DNA of 64,000 nucleotides from Psychrobacter cibarius (GTDB taxonomy: Bacteria; Pseudomonadota; Gammaproteobacteria; Pseudomonadales; Moraxellaceae): the NCBI RefSeq assembly GCF_016107535.1, contig NZ_JABASQ010000011.1:1-64000 (forward strand). The letters are read 5' to 3'. Under the pieces are notes generated by a model. It made no database searches and had not been told where the DNA came from. It saw nothing but the letters and a program-made list of their open reading frames with translations. Shown piece after piece: positions 19,002 through 28,474 of the stretch. Position 1 is the first letter of the stretch; each line of letters starts with the position of its first letter. The position numbers were made by a program, and so were the translations under genes.

Positions 19002-21764
19002 TCAATCACATTTGCTGTAAGCAGCAGGCTGCTCTCTTTGCATACTGAGACTGGCCATCAAGGCGGATCGTAGTGCGTCAAGTCTAGCAGCAGATAGCGG
19101 TTCATCATTTTGATCGCTGATATAAAACATATCTTCTGCACGTTCGCCCAAAGTGGTGATACGCGCCGCATGCACCTCAATTTTCTCCTGCAAAAACACC
19201 TGTCCTACTCTTGCCAGTAGCCCCGGCTGATCAAGGGTTTCTAAGCTCATAATATGCTGATCAGAAGCCTCGTTAAACTCAAAATTAATCACCGTGGTTA
19301 CTTCAAAATGTCTAAGCTGACGCGGTATGCGCTTATTGGTAAGTTTCAGTAATGTCGGGTCTTTAAAAGCATTGATTAAGCGCTGTTTGAGCTCTTGTTG
19401 ACTGTCCTCATCGACCAATAGTGTGCCACTGGGATCGAGCAGTACATAGGAGTCCAAAGCAAAATCGCGGGTAGCAGTAATGATACGGGCGTCTAAAACA
19501 TCCAAGTTCATTTGATCGAATACAGCCATGGTGACTGCAAACAGGTTCGTCTGATCTTGGGTATAAACAAAGACCTGTACCGCATCAAGGGCCAACTCAC
19601 GATGCTCACGTAATACCACCAATGGCGGGCTATCTGCATTAGAAGCAAGACCAATCGGCGGATGGTTCAAAATGGCTTCGGTATGCCATAAGATGTCTTC
19701 AGGAATTTCTCTCAAGAAATATTCATCACCCAAATCATCCCATAGCCTCAAGACTTCATCGCGATTCATGTGTTGATTGTTGACACTATCGAGCATCACT
19801 AAGGCTTGGGTACGTGTGGCACGGATCATATCTTGGCGATTAGTAGGTGCATCGATATCAGCGCGCAAGATGCGCCGAGTTTGTGAGTATAACTGTTTCA
19901 TTAATGTGGCACGCCAGCTGTTCCACAACTGTGGATTGGTCGCATTCATATCCGCAACAGTGAGCACATATAAATGATTGAGGTGGGTGACGTTACCGAC
20001 TAAATTGGCAAAAATAGTGACCACTTCTGGATCTGAGATGTCTTTTTTCTGAGCAGTCATCGACATCAATAAGTGATAGCGAGTGAGCCAACCAACCAAG
20101 TTGGCATCTGCCAGACTCATACCATGCGCCAAACAAAATTCAGTCGACTCGGTTTGACCCAGCTCACTATGGTTGCCACCGCGACCTTTGGCAATATCAT
20201 GAAACATGGCGGCCAGTACCAAGATTTCCTTGCGCTCGATACGTTGAAAGATAGAGCTAACCAGTGGAAAATCTTCATAAAATCGTGGGTCGGTGAATCG
20301 ATGCAAAATCCGAATCAAAAATAAGGTATGCGCATCAACCGTATAACGGTGAAATAAATCATATTGCATCAGACCCGTCACTTGGGCGAACGCAGGAATG
20401 TAGCTGCCTAAGACGCCATAGCGATTCATGGCACGCAGGCGATGAAACAGATAATTCTGCTCTTTTAAATTGGCTAAAAAGAGCGCTTGGTGAGCGGGGT
20501 TATCACGGTAGACTTGATCGATGCCACGCGCGGCGATTTTTAGCGCACGCAACGTATGAGTGCGCACGTTTTTGATACCGTACTGACCCATCAGTAAAAA
20601 CATCTCTAGGATAGAGTCAGGATGCTGAGCAAAAACCCGATGATGCGCCATGGCGATTTGGTCACCAACTTGGTTAAAGCGGGCATTGATTGGCTGTTTT
20701 TTTGGACGCTCATCATCAGGCAACTGCGGCTCTATAATCGTCTCGTAGTAGTGATTGGTCAGCATTTCAGACAGCGTCGATATCTGCATGGCACAGCGAT
20801 AATAGTCGCGCATAAAACGCTCGACGGCGGCATTTGGCTGATCGTCTGGCTGCGTCTCATAACCCATCAATTGGGCAATTTCACGCTGATAATCAAACAG
20901 CAGCTTGTTTTCGTTGCGACCAGTCAATACATGCAGATAATGACGTATTTGCCATAAATAACCTTCTGCAAAGTTCAGCTCATCGAACTCTTTTTCAGTC
21001 AAAAAGTTTTGTTGTACTAAGTCATACAGCTTACCCACTCGAAAATAGCGTTTGGTCACCCAGCCGATGATATGAATGTCGCGTAGACCACCAGGGGCAG
21101 TTTTTATATTGGGTTCAAGGTTGTACTCAGTGGCATTGTGCTGTAAGTATCGCGCTTTAGCTTCTGCGATTTTTACTTCAAAAAACTCACGCGGCGACCA
21201 CTGTTTATTGACAATTTGAACGGGCACATCCTGTAAAGCCTCATTACCAATTAATAGCCGAGCTTCTAGCTGGGCACTGGCAATGGTGTGATCGAGCGAC
21301 GCCTCTAAAGCGTCATTAACACTACGTACCGAGAGAGCAGGCTCTAATCCTATATCCCACAATAGCGCCACCAACCGATCTATTTTCCCACTGGCATCAG
21401 CACCAATCTCATCAGGGGAGAGCAATAAAATGTCGATGTCTGAATAAAGCGACAGCTCGCCGCGACCATAACCGCCTGTGGCAAATAAAGCCAAATCTGT
21501 TTTATCCAGCTCAAACCAGTTAAACAAGGCAGTCAGCAATTCGTCGATCGCACCAGAGCGTGCCGCGACCAATTGACGAATATTGACACCGCGTTCAAGT
21601 GCACGGTTAATATCTTGATTAATTTGAGTCAACCAGTGAGGAATACCCAGTAGCGACTTTTCAGTGACAGGGGTGTCCGCTAGCAGTGATGCGTTTGTCG
21701 CTATATCCTTTGATAATAGAGGTAAAGGTGTCAGATCGATAGAAGCGACATCACAAGTAAACAT
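19002..21764 (-). CDS. glnD: [Protein-PII] uridylyltransferase / uridylyl-removing enzyme
   Basis: This 920-aa bifunctional nitrogen sensor uridylylates PII when glutamine is low and deuridylylates it when glutamine is high. Domains in order: nucleotidyltransferase with GGYGRGELSLYSDIDILLL, a GlnD PII-binding helical region, an HD domain with MFHDIAKGRGGNHSELG, and two C-terminal ACT domains (near FAVTMAVFDQMNLDVLDAR and QPGLLARVGQVFLQEK). I start it at ATG 21764 with GGGA upstream; the frame runs 54 codons further without family resemblance. It lies downstream of map, but a terminator between them suggests its own promoter. Confidence 0.96.
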   Translation of the reverse strand: MFTCDVASIDLTPLPLLSKDIATNASLLADTPVTEKSLLGIPHWLTQINQDINRALERGVNIRQLVAARSGAIDELLTALFNWFELDKTDLALFATGGYGRGELSLYSDIDILLLSPDEIGADASGKIDRLVALLWDIGLEPALSVRSVNDALEASLDHTIASAQLEARLLIGNEALQDVPVQIVNKQWSPREFFEVKIAEAKARYLQHNATEYNLEPNIKTAPGGLRDIHIIGWVTKRYFRVGKLYDLVQQNFLTEKEFDELNFAEGYLWQIRHYLHVLTGRNENKLLFDYQREIAQLMGYETQPDDQPNAAVERFMRDYYRCAMQISTLSEMLTNHYYETIIEPQLPDDERPKKQPINARFNQVGDQIAMAHHRVFAQHPDSILEMFLLMGQYGIKNVRTHTLRALKIAARGIDQVYRDNPAHQALFLANLKEQNYLFHRLRAMNRYGVLGSYIPAFAQVTGLMQYDLFHRYTVDAHTLFLIRILHRFTDPRFYEDFPLVSSIFQRIERKEILVLAAMFHDIAKGRGGNHSELGQTESTEFCLAHGMSLADANLVGWLTRYHLLMSMTAQKKDISDPEVVTIFANLVGNVTHLNHLYVLTVADMNATNPQLWNSWRATLMKQLYSQTRRILRADIDAPTNRQDMIRATRTQALVMLDSVNNQHMNRDEVLRLWDDLGDEYFLREIPEDILWHTEAILNHPPIGLASNADSPPLVVLREHRELALDAVQVFVYTQDQTNLFAVTMAVFDQMNLDVLDARIITATRDFALDSYVLLDPSGTLLVDEDSQQELKQRLINAFKDPTLLKLTNKRIPRQLRHFEVTTVINFEFNEASDQHIMSLETLDQPGLLARVGQVFLQEKIEVHAARITTLGERAEDMFYISDQNDEPLSAARLDALRSALMASLSMQREQPAAYSKCD

Positions 21765-21946
21765 GAGTGTTATCCCGTTAAGAGTTTTAAAATAAAACGT
21801 TTCAGCTGAAAAGCGTAGAATCACCAGTGTGCTGGTAGCTGACACAAGCCACAAATATAAGTTACCAATATAAGTTATTAAGTCATCAGAGTATAAAGAT
21901 AAAAAGCGGGTGAGCACAATACTCAATACGACCTAATTATTGGCCA

Positions 21947-21974
21947 AAAAAAAGACCGCCTAGGCGATCTTTTT
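21947..21974 (-). terminator. Terminator between map and glnD
   Basis: AAAAAAGA-CGCC pairs with GGCG-TCTTTTTT around a two-base loop, with T runs on either side. It ends the map transcript about 180 bp before the glnD start. Confidence 0.75.
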
Positions 21975-21979
21975 TGATA

Positions 21980-22774
21980 TTACTGGGTCAAAAAACTCAA
22001 ATCTTCTTCAGGGCGAGTGGTAAACACCTCACAGCCATTATCGGTCACGACCATCGTATGCTCCCACTGTGCTGACAGCTTACGGTCTTTAGTAATTGCC
22101 GTCCATTCATCAGGCAAAATCTTGGTTTGCCATGTACCTTGGTTAATCATCGGCTCGATGGTAAAGGTCATGCCTGTTTTTAGCTCAAAGCCTGTACCTT
22201 TTTTGCCATAATGCATGACTTGCGGCTCATGGTGAAACTCATTACTAATGCCGTGACCACAGAACTCGCGAACGATACTGAAACGTTCAGGCTCGACCAC
22301 TGCTTGGATAGCAGCACCGACATCACCTAGACGCGCACCGTTTTTGACGACACTCATACCAGCATATAGGGCGTCTTGTGCCACTTTGCAGATACGTTGT
22401 GCCATGATAGAGCCGTTACCAACGATCCACATTTTTGAGGTATCGCCATAGTAGCCATCTTTTATCACGGTCACATCGATATTGATGATATCACCATCTT
22501 TGAGTAGCTTGTTTTCGGCTGGAATACCATGACAAACCACATGATTAATCGAGGTACAAATTGATTTTGGGAAGCCATTATAGTTAAGCGGTGCAGGAAT
22601 AGCCTGTTGCACATTAACGATATAGTCATGGGCGATTTGGTTAAGTGCCTCGGTACTGATGCCAACTCGAACGTGCTCATCGAGCATGACAAGGACATCA
22701 CTGGCAAGTTTACCGGCCACGCGCATTTTTTCTATGGCTTCTGGGGACTGGATAAGGGATTTTTTAGTCATCAT
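21980..22774 (-). CDS. map: Methionine aminopeptidase, type I
   Basis: A 264-aa metallopeptidase that removes the initiator methionine in the cytosol. The complete dimetal ligand set is present: D100 (NIDVTV), D111 (YYGDTS), H174 (CGHGI), E207 (TIEP) and E238 (QWEHT), plus the substrate-contacting H82 (VVCHGIP). Length fits the short bacterial type I form. The start is MMTKK; the second Met three bases later may be the real one, and neither has a strong ribosome site. rpsB, a common neighbour, is absent; the lipase diverges from it. Confidence 0.96.
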   Translation of the reverse strand: MMTKKSLIQSPEAIEKMRVAGKLASDVLVMLDEHVRVGISTEALNQIAHDYIVNVQQAIPAPLNYNGFPKSICTSINHVVCHGIPAENKLLKDGDIINIDVTVIKDGYYGDTSKMWIVGNGSIMAQRICKVAQDALYAGMSVVKNGARLGDVGAAIQAVVEPERFSIVREFCGHGISNEFHHEPQVMHYGKKGTGFELKTGMTFTIEPMINQGTWQTKILPDEWTAITKDRKLSAQWEHTMVVTDNGCEVFTTRPEEDLSFLTQ

Positions 22775-22905
22775 TATATTACTTATAGTTATGGAATTAA
22801 TGGCTTGAATTATAACATAAATGAAGACGCTACTGTTTTACGTTAAGTGATAGTGAACCTATCATTATTATTGATAATAATTGCTTTACAGCGAAGTAGG
22901 AGCAG

Positions 22906-22934
22906 TTGTGACCCTCTAGTCACGATAATATATT
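22906..22934 (+). promoter_or_regulatory. Candidate sigma-70 promoter for the lipase operon
   Basis: TTGTGA and TATATT are separated by 17 bases, about 135 bp upstream of the lipase ATG. A consensus TTGACA occurs nearby at 22941 but lacks a -10 at correct distance. This is a by-eye match only. Confidence 0.3.
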
Positions 22935-23069
22935 CATATTTTGACAATTTAGTTGAATGTTACAGAAGATATAAGTAATGTAATTTTGCATGCTAAAGGA
23001 ATTAGCAGCAATCTTTGCCGATATTATGAGGTAAAGATAATCAAAATTAATGATAACAAGGACGTTATT

Positions 23070-24146
23070 ATGACGCTAAAATCTTCTCTAGCTTCGGCTT
23101 TCACGCCCAGCGCATTTCTCCCCTCACTTGGTGCTATCGGTGCCGGTGTACTCTTAATGGCTCTACAAACCACCTCGGCTCAAGCTGCTGGTCAATACTA
23201 TAATTGTGCCAATTCAACCGGATGCAAGCTGGTCAGCAACAAATACTGGACGTCAAATCATACTGATACAAAATACCCAATTGTTATGGCACATGGTCTT
23301 GGCGGCTTCACTAACTTATTTGGGATTATCGACTACTTCAATGGCATTCCTCAAGAGTTGATGAAAGGCGGCTCAGAGGTATATACCACCAAAACGTCAG
23401 CCGTCAATAACAGTGAGATTCGCGGAGAGCAGCTGCTGCAACAAGTCAAAACCATCACTGCCATTTCAGGTGAGCCTAAAGTCAATTTATTTGGACACAG
23501 TCAAGGCGGTATAGATATCCGCTATGTCGCTGGCGTCGCGCCAAAATATGTCGCATCAGTTACGGCAGTCTCAAGCCCAGAACAAGGGTCAAAAACGGCA
23601 GATTTTGTCAAAAATACCCTTGAGCCAAACAACACCACAGGTAATCCATCCAATGTCACAACACAGCTAGTCTCAGGCGTGTTCAATTTGATTGGTGGCT
23701 TTACAGACGTGGGTTCAGGTATCAGTTTTAAAGAGATACAAGAGCAAGATGGCTGGCAAGCGCTCGTGGCTCTATCAACGGATGGTGCTGCTAAGTTCAA
23801 TGCCAAATTTCCTGCAGCAATGCCAAAAAATTATTGTGGTCAGCCGACCAGTACTGCCGTCAATGGCATTAAATACTATTCGTTCAGCGGGGTTGGGCAA
23901 ATAACAAGCGCACTGGATCCTAGTGATTATTTATTGGCAGCAACGAGCGTGCCGTTTGCAGGCGAGTCTAATGATGGGTTGGTGTCTGCTTGCTCAAGTC
24001 GTCTTGGTTATGTGATTCGGGATAATTATAGAATGAACCATTTGGATTCAGCCGATCAAGTATTGGGTCTGACGGCATGGGGCGATTCTGAGCCAAAATC
24101 TATCTATCGTACTCAGGTCAATCGTCTTAAAAACGCTAACCTTTAA
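23070..24146 (+). CDS. Secreted triacylglycerol lipase (family I)
   Basis: A 358-aa extracellular alpha/beta hydrolase hydrolysing triacylglycerol esters. A signal peptide of about 39 residues ends in TTSAQA. The oxyanion-hole segment VMAHGLGG is followed by the nucleophile elbow GHSQGG with S144; D302 (ESNDG) and H324 (MNHLD) complete a plausible triad. These features and the adjacent foldase gene match the Pseudomonas-type lipases that need a dedicated foldase and are exported by the type II system. The ATG at 23070 follows AAGGACG; an upstream in-frame extension of 39 codons is rejected. It forms a two-gene operon with the foldase. Confidence 0.93.
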   Translation: MTLKSSLASAFTPSAFLPSLGAIGAGVLLMALQTTSAQAAGQYYNCANSTGCKLVSNKYWTSNHTDTKYPIVMAHGLGGFTNLFGIIDYFNGIPQELMKGGSEVYTTKTSAVNNSEIRGEQLLQQVKTITAISGEPKVNLFGHSQGGIDIRYVAGVAPKYVASVTAVSSPEQGSKTADFVKNTLEPNNTTGNPSNVTTQLVSGVFNLIGGFTDVGSGISFKEIQEQDGWQALVALSTDGAAKFNAKFPAAMPKNYCGQPTSTAVNGIKYYSFSGVGQITSALDPSDYLLAATSVPFAGESNDGLVSACSSRLGYVIRDNYRMNHLDSADQVLGLTAWGDSEPKSIYRTQVNRLKNANL

Positions 24147-24220
24147 TAATGTAAGCTTTTAAGAACATACGCTTTTAAAAACATAAGCCTTTAAGCTGAC
24201 TTATAAAAGAACCCTCATTT

Positions 24221-25333
24221 ATGTCGAATAATCGCCGCCCAGCCTATCTACCAATAGTTATAATCGCCGTGGTTAGCATAGCCATAACGGCGGCGGTGAT
24301 TATGTGGTTCAAACCTGATAATACACGTATGGCTACAGCGCAACCAGTATCCAGTGCCCTCACTAATGAGGCTGATGCTACTCTATCAACTGCGCTGGAT
24401 AATGGCCAAGTAGTGCAAACAACTGCCGCCCAAAACCAGTCTCTATTTGTCACTGGATTGGAGCATTTGCCGCGCTCATTACAAGGCACGCAAATTGACG
24501 GCGAAATCATCATTGACGAAAATAAGCAGTTGGTCGTCACTGAAGGTCTACGGCGTTTATTCGATTATTTTTTGTCGGCGCTGGGTGAAGAAGATGAAGC
24601 GGTTATTTATGCCCGTGTTGAAAGCTATATTCGTCACCACACGCCAGAGCCTGCCGCTAGTCAAACGGTCGCTATATTTGACCAATATATTACCTATCTT
24701 AAAGCCATTACTGAAATAGAACAACGTTACGGTAATCTGCAATTACAAGCGGCAAAAAGCGGTGAGCTGGATCTAAATGTCGTCGCTCAGCAAAAGCAAG
24801 ATGTAGCCAAGTTGCGTCAGCAGTATTTTACTAAAGAAACCATTACCGCCTTCTTTGGTGCAGAAGAGGAGTATGATGATTATAGTATGGAGATGGTCAG
24901 AATTAACCAAAACCAGCAGCTAACGGATGTGGAAAAAGAGGCAACACGGCAGAACTATATAAGCCGTATGCCGGATAATGCGCTCAAAGCCGGTATCACC
25001 CAGCAAGCCAATCTGAACGAGCTGATGAATCGCACAAAACAGATGCAAGCAAAAGGGGCAACGGCTCAGGAATTGTATAACATGCGTCGTGATCTGGTAG
25101 GTGCTCCAGCCGCCGCACGCCTCGCGCGAGTTGATGCAGAAGATGCTAACTTTGCTCAACGTTTCGACCAATATCAAGCCCAAAAACAGCGCTTATTAAA
25201 TCAAAGTGCAGATAAAACGCAAGCACAAACCCAAATCAATCAAATCGAACAGCAGCTATTTGGTGAGGCTGAGCGCAAACGTTTGGTAGGCTATGCTGCT
25301 TTGCAACAACAGAACAGCGCCAATCTAGAGTAA
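24221..25333 (+). CDS. Lipase-specific foldase (lipase chaperone)
   Basis: A 370-aa membrane-anchored steric chaperone that folds the upstream lipase in the periplasm. One N-terminal membrane anchor spans ~11-29, then an Ala/Thr-rich variable linker. The family signature RxxFDYFLSAxGE is visible starting at R111 (RRLFDYFLSALGE). The rest is highly helical, Gln- and Ala-rich, as expected for the extended helical scaffold that wraps around the lipase. It begins 74 bp after the lipase stop. No other lipase gene is in the window, so the pair is a dedicated unit. Confidence 0.92.
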   Translation: MSNNRRPAYLPIVIIAVVSIAITAAVIMWFKPDNTRMATAQPVSSALTNEADATLSTALDNGQVVQTTAAQNQSLFVTGLEHLPRSLQGTQIDGEIIIDENKQLVVTEGLRRLFDYFLSALGEEDEAVIYARVESYIRHHTPEPAASQTVAIFDQYITYLKAITEIEQRYGNLQLQAAKSGELDLNVVAQQKQDVAKLRQQYFTKETITAFFGAEEEYDDYSMEMVRINQNQQLTDVEKEATRQNYISRMPDNALKAGITQQANLNELMNRTKQMQAKGATAQELYNMRRDLVGAPAAARLARVDAEDANFAQRFDQYQAQKQRLLNQSADKTQAQTQINQIEQQLFGEAERKRLVGYAALQQQNSANLE

Positions 25334-25645
25334 TGCCTAGCATAAATGAGTAAAACGGTAATTTTAACGAGAAATTGTCGGTTTTTAGGGTATATTCGAG
25401 AAGTTATAGAAAAAGTGTTAGCAGTTAATGTACTGTCTAACAATAAAGGTTAGCAAAAAGACTATAGAGCGCAACAAATAACAGGGTAATCATACACTCA
25501 ATCTATAATGACAGTTAAGCTGCAGTTGTGCATAATGACCGCATTATTGAGAGTAATGAATAAAACAGTAAATTAATCATAATAAAAACGAATGTTTAGG
25601 ATAAGAGCTATTTTTTATTCTAAAAAAACCACTAGAGGAGTTTAT
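25334..25645. other. Intergenic region after the lipase operon
   Basis: 312 bp, AT-rich. An imperfect hairpin at about 25418-25444 (arms TGTTAG / CTAACA) could be a weak terminator but lacks a T tract. A possible -35/-10 pair (TTGAGA, 16 bases, TAAATT at 25547-25574) precedes the META gene. No small gene was seen. Confidence 0.35.
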
Positions 25646-26134
25646 ATGAAAAACATGACTAAAATGATGATGGCAGCGACACTTGCGGTAGGTACATTGG
25701 CTGCTGGTTGCCAAACCACCCCTAGCGTAACAGCGCCAGTGACTCAACCAATTACTTCTAATACGCTACAAGCATATGATTGGCAGCTCGTTGACGCCAA
25801 ACGCAGCAATGGCGACAAAGTTAGCCAGTTGTTCTTTGATCCAGCGAAGCCATTGACGCTAAAGTTCTTCAAAGACAGCGGCAGTGACCGTGTGACCTTT
25901 ATGAACACCTGCAATAACATGGGCGCTGACTACAAGGTTGTGAATGGCAATGTCGTATTAGGCAACGTTTTATCTACTATGATGGCATGCCCTGAGCCAC
26001 AAGCAAGTTTTGATACTGCGACTTTAGCGACCGTACAAGGTAAATATAGCATCAGTAAAAATGCCAATAACACGCCTATCTTGACCATTACCAATAGCAA
26101 TCAAGTTGCTCATTTCAAAGCCGTTTCGAAATAA
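25646..26134 (+). CDS. META-domain lipoprotein (HslJ-like)
   Basis: A 162-aa predicted lipoprotein. The signal peptide ends with the lipobox LAAGC, lipidated at C22. The mature part has the META pattern: a YDWQLVDA start, a beta-rich middle with the NTCNNMGADY block, and MMACPEP before the last strands. META proteins include HslJ, linked to novobiocin resistance, but a molecular function is not established. The ATG at 25646 follows GAGGAG; an 18-codon upstream extension is rejected. It is monocistronic, with a terminator after it. Confidence 0.85.
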   Translation: MKNMTKMMMAATLAVGTLAAGCQTTPSVTAPVTQPITSNTLQAYDWQLVDAKRSNGDKVSQLFFDPAKPLTLKFFKDSGSDRVTFMNTCNNMGADYKVVNGNVVLGNVLSTMMACPEPQASFDTATLATVQGKYSISKNANNTPILTITNSNQVAHFKAVSK

Positions 26135-26225
26135 TTCAATCATTACAGATGGTTTTTAAATAGTATTTGCGAAAAGCAATGTTGAATAAAAGCAGTGTTC
26201 TATAAAAGCCAGATGTAGTTTTAAA

Positions 26226-26256
26226 AATGCCTCACTATCTAGTGGGGTATTTTTTT
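26226..26256 (+). terminator. Terminator after the META lipoprotein
   Basis: ATGCCTCACTA pairs with TAGTGGGGTAT around a two-base loop, followed by seven T. It separates the META gene from the TolB-like gene. Confidence 0.85.
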
Positions 26257-26404
26257 GTCCAAAATTTGGCATGGTTTACGCTACACTGTCATTTGCTATT
26301 AAGTAAAGTCTTTAGGCTAGGATATTTTAATGCACTCAATCTTTTAGCCTTGATTGTCAAGATTCTCAGTACGCAATAATCAATACTTTATTGGACGTTA
26401 TTTT

Positions 26405-27409
26405 ATGTCAAAAATGCTTGTATCAAAATCATCCGTCAATATACGAACGATAAGTAATATCACCGCACTAACGACTTTTATTCTGTTGACGGGTTGTCAG
26501 ACCTTGCCTAGTACGATGTCTAAAACGATGCAAGCACCTGCTAGTAATATAAGTGCGAGCAATCCACTAACGGCGCGAATGTCAGCGATAGATCGGCAAG
26601 GGCGTATTGCCTATGTCGAGGAGCAAGGAGTCGGAGCTGCAAAGATATCGACGCTTTATAGCATTCGTCCTGATGGTAGTGATCGTCAGTTAATCGATCA
26701 GCTAACTGGTTATATTTATGCGCCAGCGTGGTCAGCTGATGGGCAACTGCTGGGATATAGTAAACAAGCGCCGCGCCAGCATCCTAAGATTTATATCTAT
26801 GATCGCAAAAGCAACATCCGCAACCTTGTGGTAAATGCTGAAGGCAGCAATATGTCAGCGTCGTTCTCACCTGATGGGCAAAAACTCCTCTATAGCTCGA
26901 CGGTCGGCGGCAATGCTGATATCTATGAGATGCGTCTGAGCGACGGTAAGACCACACAGCTCACTACGTTACCGAGCACGGAAGTGCAGCCAAGCTACGC
27001 CAGTGATGGGCAAAGCTTTGTCTATACCAGTGATAAAGTCCGCGCTGGACGCCCACGTATCTATCGCTATAACTTCGAGACTGCTAGTGCCACGCCTGTG
27101 CCAACAAGTGGCTATGTCGCCAGTCCGCAACTGAGCTTGGACGGTCAGCGTATGGCATATCTCAATGGTCGTAAGGCTGCGGTGATGACGCTGAGTACTG
27201 GGCAAATCACCAATCTAGCAGAGACGGGACTTGATGAACCAGCACGTCTGTCACCATCTGCACAGTATGCTGTCTATCCGACAAAGCTTTCACAAGTGGG
27301 CGGTCAAAATGACGGCAGCTTGGTCATTCACTCATTATCTGGTAATACAAGTTATGCCATTGGCAGTAAGGTGGGCGGAGTCGTGCGCTCTCCAATATGG
27401 GGACGTTAA
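26405..27409 (+). CDS. TolB-like beta-propeller lipoprotein
   Basis: A 334-aa predicted lipoprotein with lipobox LLTGC (C31 from the ATG at 26405). The mature part consists of WD40-like (PD40) repeats: repeated patterns such as PAWSADGQLLGYS, ASFSPDGQKLLYS and PSYASDGQSFVYT, each a propeller blade. It resembles the C-terminal domain of TolB but lacks the TolB N-terminal domain and is not in a tol-pal operon, so it is not TolB itself. Its role is unknown; the family usually acts in the periplasm as a binding scaffold. No strong ribosome site was seen. Confidence 0.8.
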   Translation: MSKMLVSKSSVNIRTISNITALTTFILLTGCQTLPSTMSKTMQAPASNISASNPLTARMSAIDRQGRIAYVEEQGVGAAKISTLYSIRPDGSDRQLIDQLTGYIYAPAWSADGQLLGYSKQAPRQHPKIYIYDRKSNIRNLVVNAEGSNMSASFSPDGQKLLYSSTVGGNADIYEMRLSDGKTTQLTTLPSTEVQPSYASDGQSFVYTSDKVRAGRPRIYRYNFETASATPVPTSGYVASPQLSLDGQRMAYLNGRKAAVMTLSTGQITNLAETGLDEPARLSPSAQYAVYPTKLSQVGGQNDGSLVIHSLSGNTSYAIGSKVGGVVRSPIWGR

Positions 27410-27591
27410 AGGCAAAACCTATGTATTATGTAATGGAATGTATATATAATCCTTGATAAAGCAACATAAGTTGATTTAAAAAATGTAAACTTGGCAGCAT
27501 TAATTCGAGTGAGCATCATCCACATAATACCAATTTGCATAACCAAGTCATTGAGCTAATAGATTGGGTGAGCAAAAGGAGAATACGCGCA

Positions 27592-28257
27592 ATGCAAGAA
27601 GCTTTTTTAGTCTTTATCACTAAAATCAGTTTATATCCCACGATTATTTTTACAGGGCTTGTGATGTTCGTCACTTTATATTGGATTGTGTCTTTACTCG
27701 GCATGGCAGATATGGATAGCGTAGACCTTGGTGAGTCAGGCGGTGATGCTGATGTCTCTACCTTATCATCGACTGGTTTTTTTACCGGTCTCATGCTCAA
27801 ATTTGGTCTTTACGGTGTCCCTTTAATCATCATACTAAGCTTAATTAGCTTGATCGGTTGGTTGCTTAGCTATTTATATACCAGCTTTTTACACCAATAT
27901 TTCGATTCTGGCGTTCTGTATTATTTATTCGGTACAGGGGCGCTCATTTTCGTATTGGTCGTCTCTATGTGGTTGACAGGTATTATTATTTCGCCGATTC
28001 GCAAAAATATCGCTAAAATTCCCAAACGTAATTCGTCTAATAATGTGGGTAAGATCGCTGTTGTGCGTACCCTTAGTGTCACAGATAAACATGGCGAAGC
28101 AGAGCTAAATGATGGCGGTGCAGGATTGATATTAAAGATTCGTTCAGACACCAATGATGGTTTGCTAAAACAAGGCGATAGAGTGATGTTGATAGAGTAT
28201 TTAGACGAAGCCAATACCTACCGAGTTGCTGTCGTCGAAGATAAAAAAATATTGTAA
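27592..28257 (+). CDS. YqiJ-like inner membrane protein with C-terminal OB-fold domain
   Basis: A 221-aa protein with three hydrophobic regions (~8-32, ~60-92, ~105-128) and a soluble C-terminal beta-rich domain (~145-221, KIAVVRTLSVTDKHGEAEL ... GLLKQGDRVMLIEY) of the NfeD-like OB-fold type. E. coli YqiJ sits beside the flotillin YqiK, and NfeD-like proteins generally pair with flotillins. A YqiK-like gene follows here 217 bp downstream, which strengthens the call. AAAAGGAGA lies upstream of the ATG at 27592; a 19-codon extension is rejected. Confidence 0.82.
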   Translation: MQEAFLVFITKISLYPTIIFTGLVMFVTLYWIVSLLGMADMDSVDLGESGGDADVSTLSSTGFFTGLMLKFGLYGVPLIIILSLISLIGWLLSYLYTSFLHQYFDSGVLYYLFGTGALIFVLVVSMWLTGIIISPIRKNIAKIPKRNSSNNVGKIAVVRTLSVTDKHGEAELNDGGAGLILKIRSDTNDGLLKQGDRVMLIEYLDEANTYRVAVVEDKKIL

Positions 28258-28474
28258 AAGTATGAATAAAATTGTGCATTTTTAGAAGTAACATAAATAT
28301 TTTTAAATTTGGTTATAGTCGGTTCAATGTAGTTCAGATATCAGAATGGTGCGTGACAGGGCTATAAAGCGTACATGTTATAAAAGGTGCTGTAAATTGT
28401 AGATTTAGCAGGCCTGATAGCGTATCTGATTTATATTGAATGGATTATGGAATGTTTTAATTAAAGGAATGGAT

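Noticed and set aside
21765-21926. 54-codon upstream extension of glnD
   Set aside because: Hydrophobic and unlike the GlnD N-terminus; ATG 21764 has a better context.
22941-22975. TTGACA upstream of the lipase gene as a -35 element
   Set aside because: No -10 match at 16-18 bases; the nearest TATAAG is 23 bases away.
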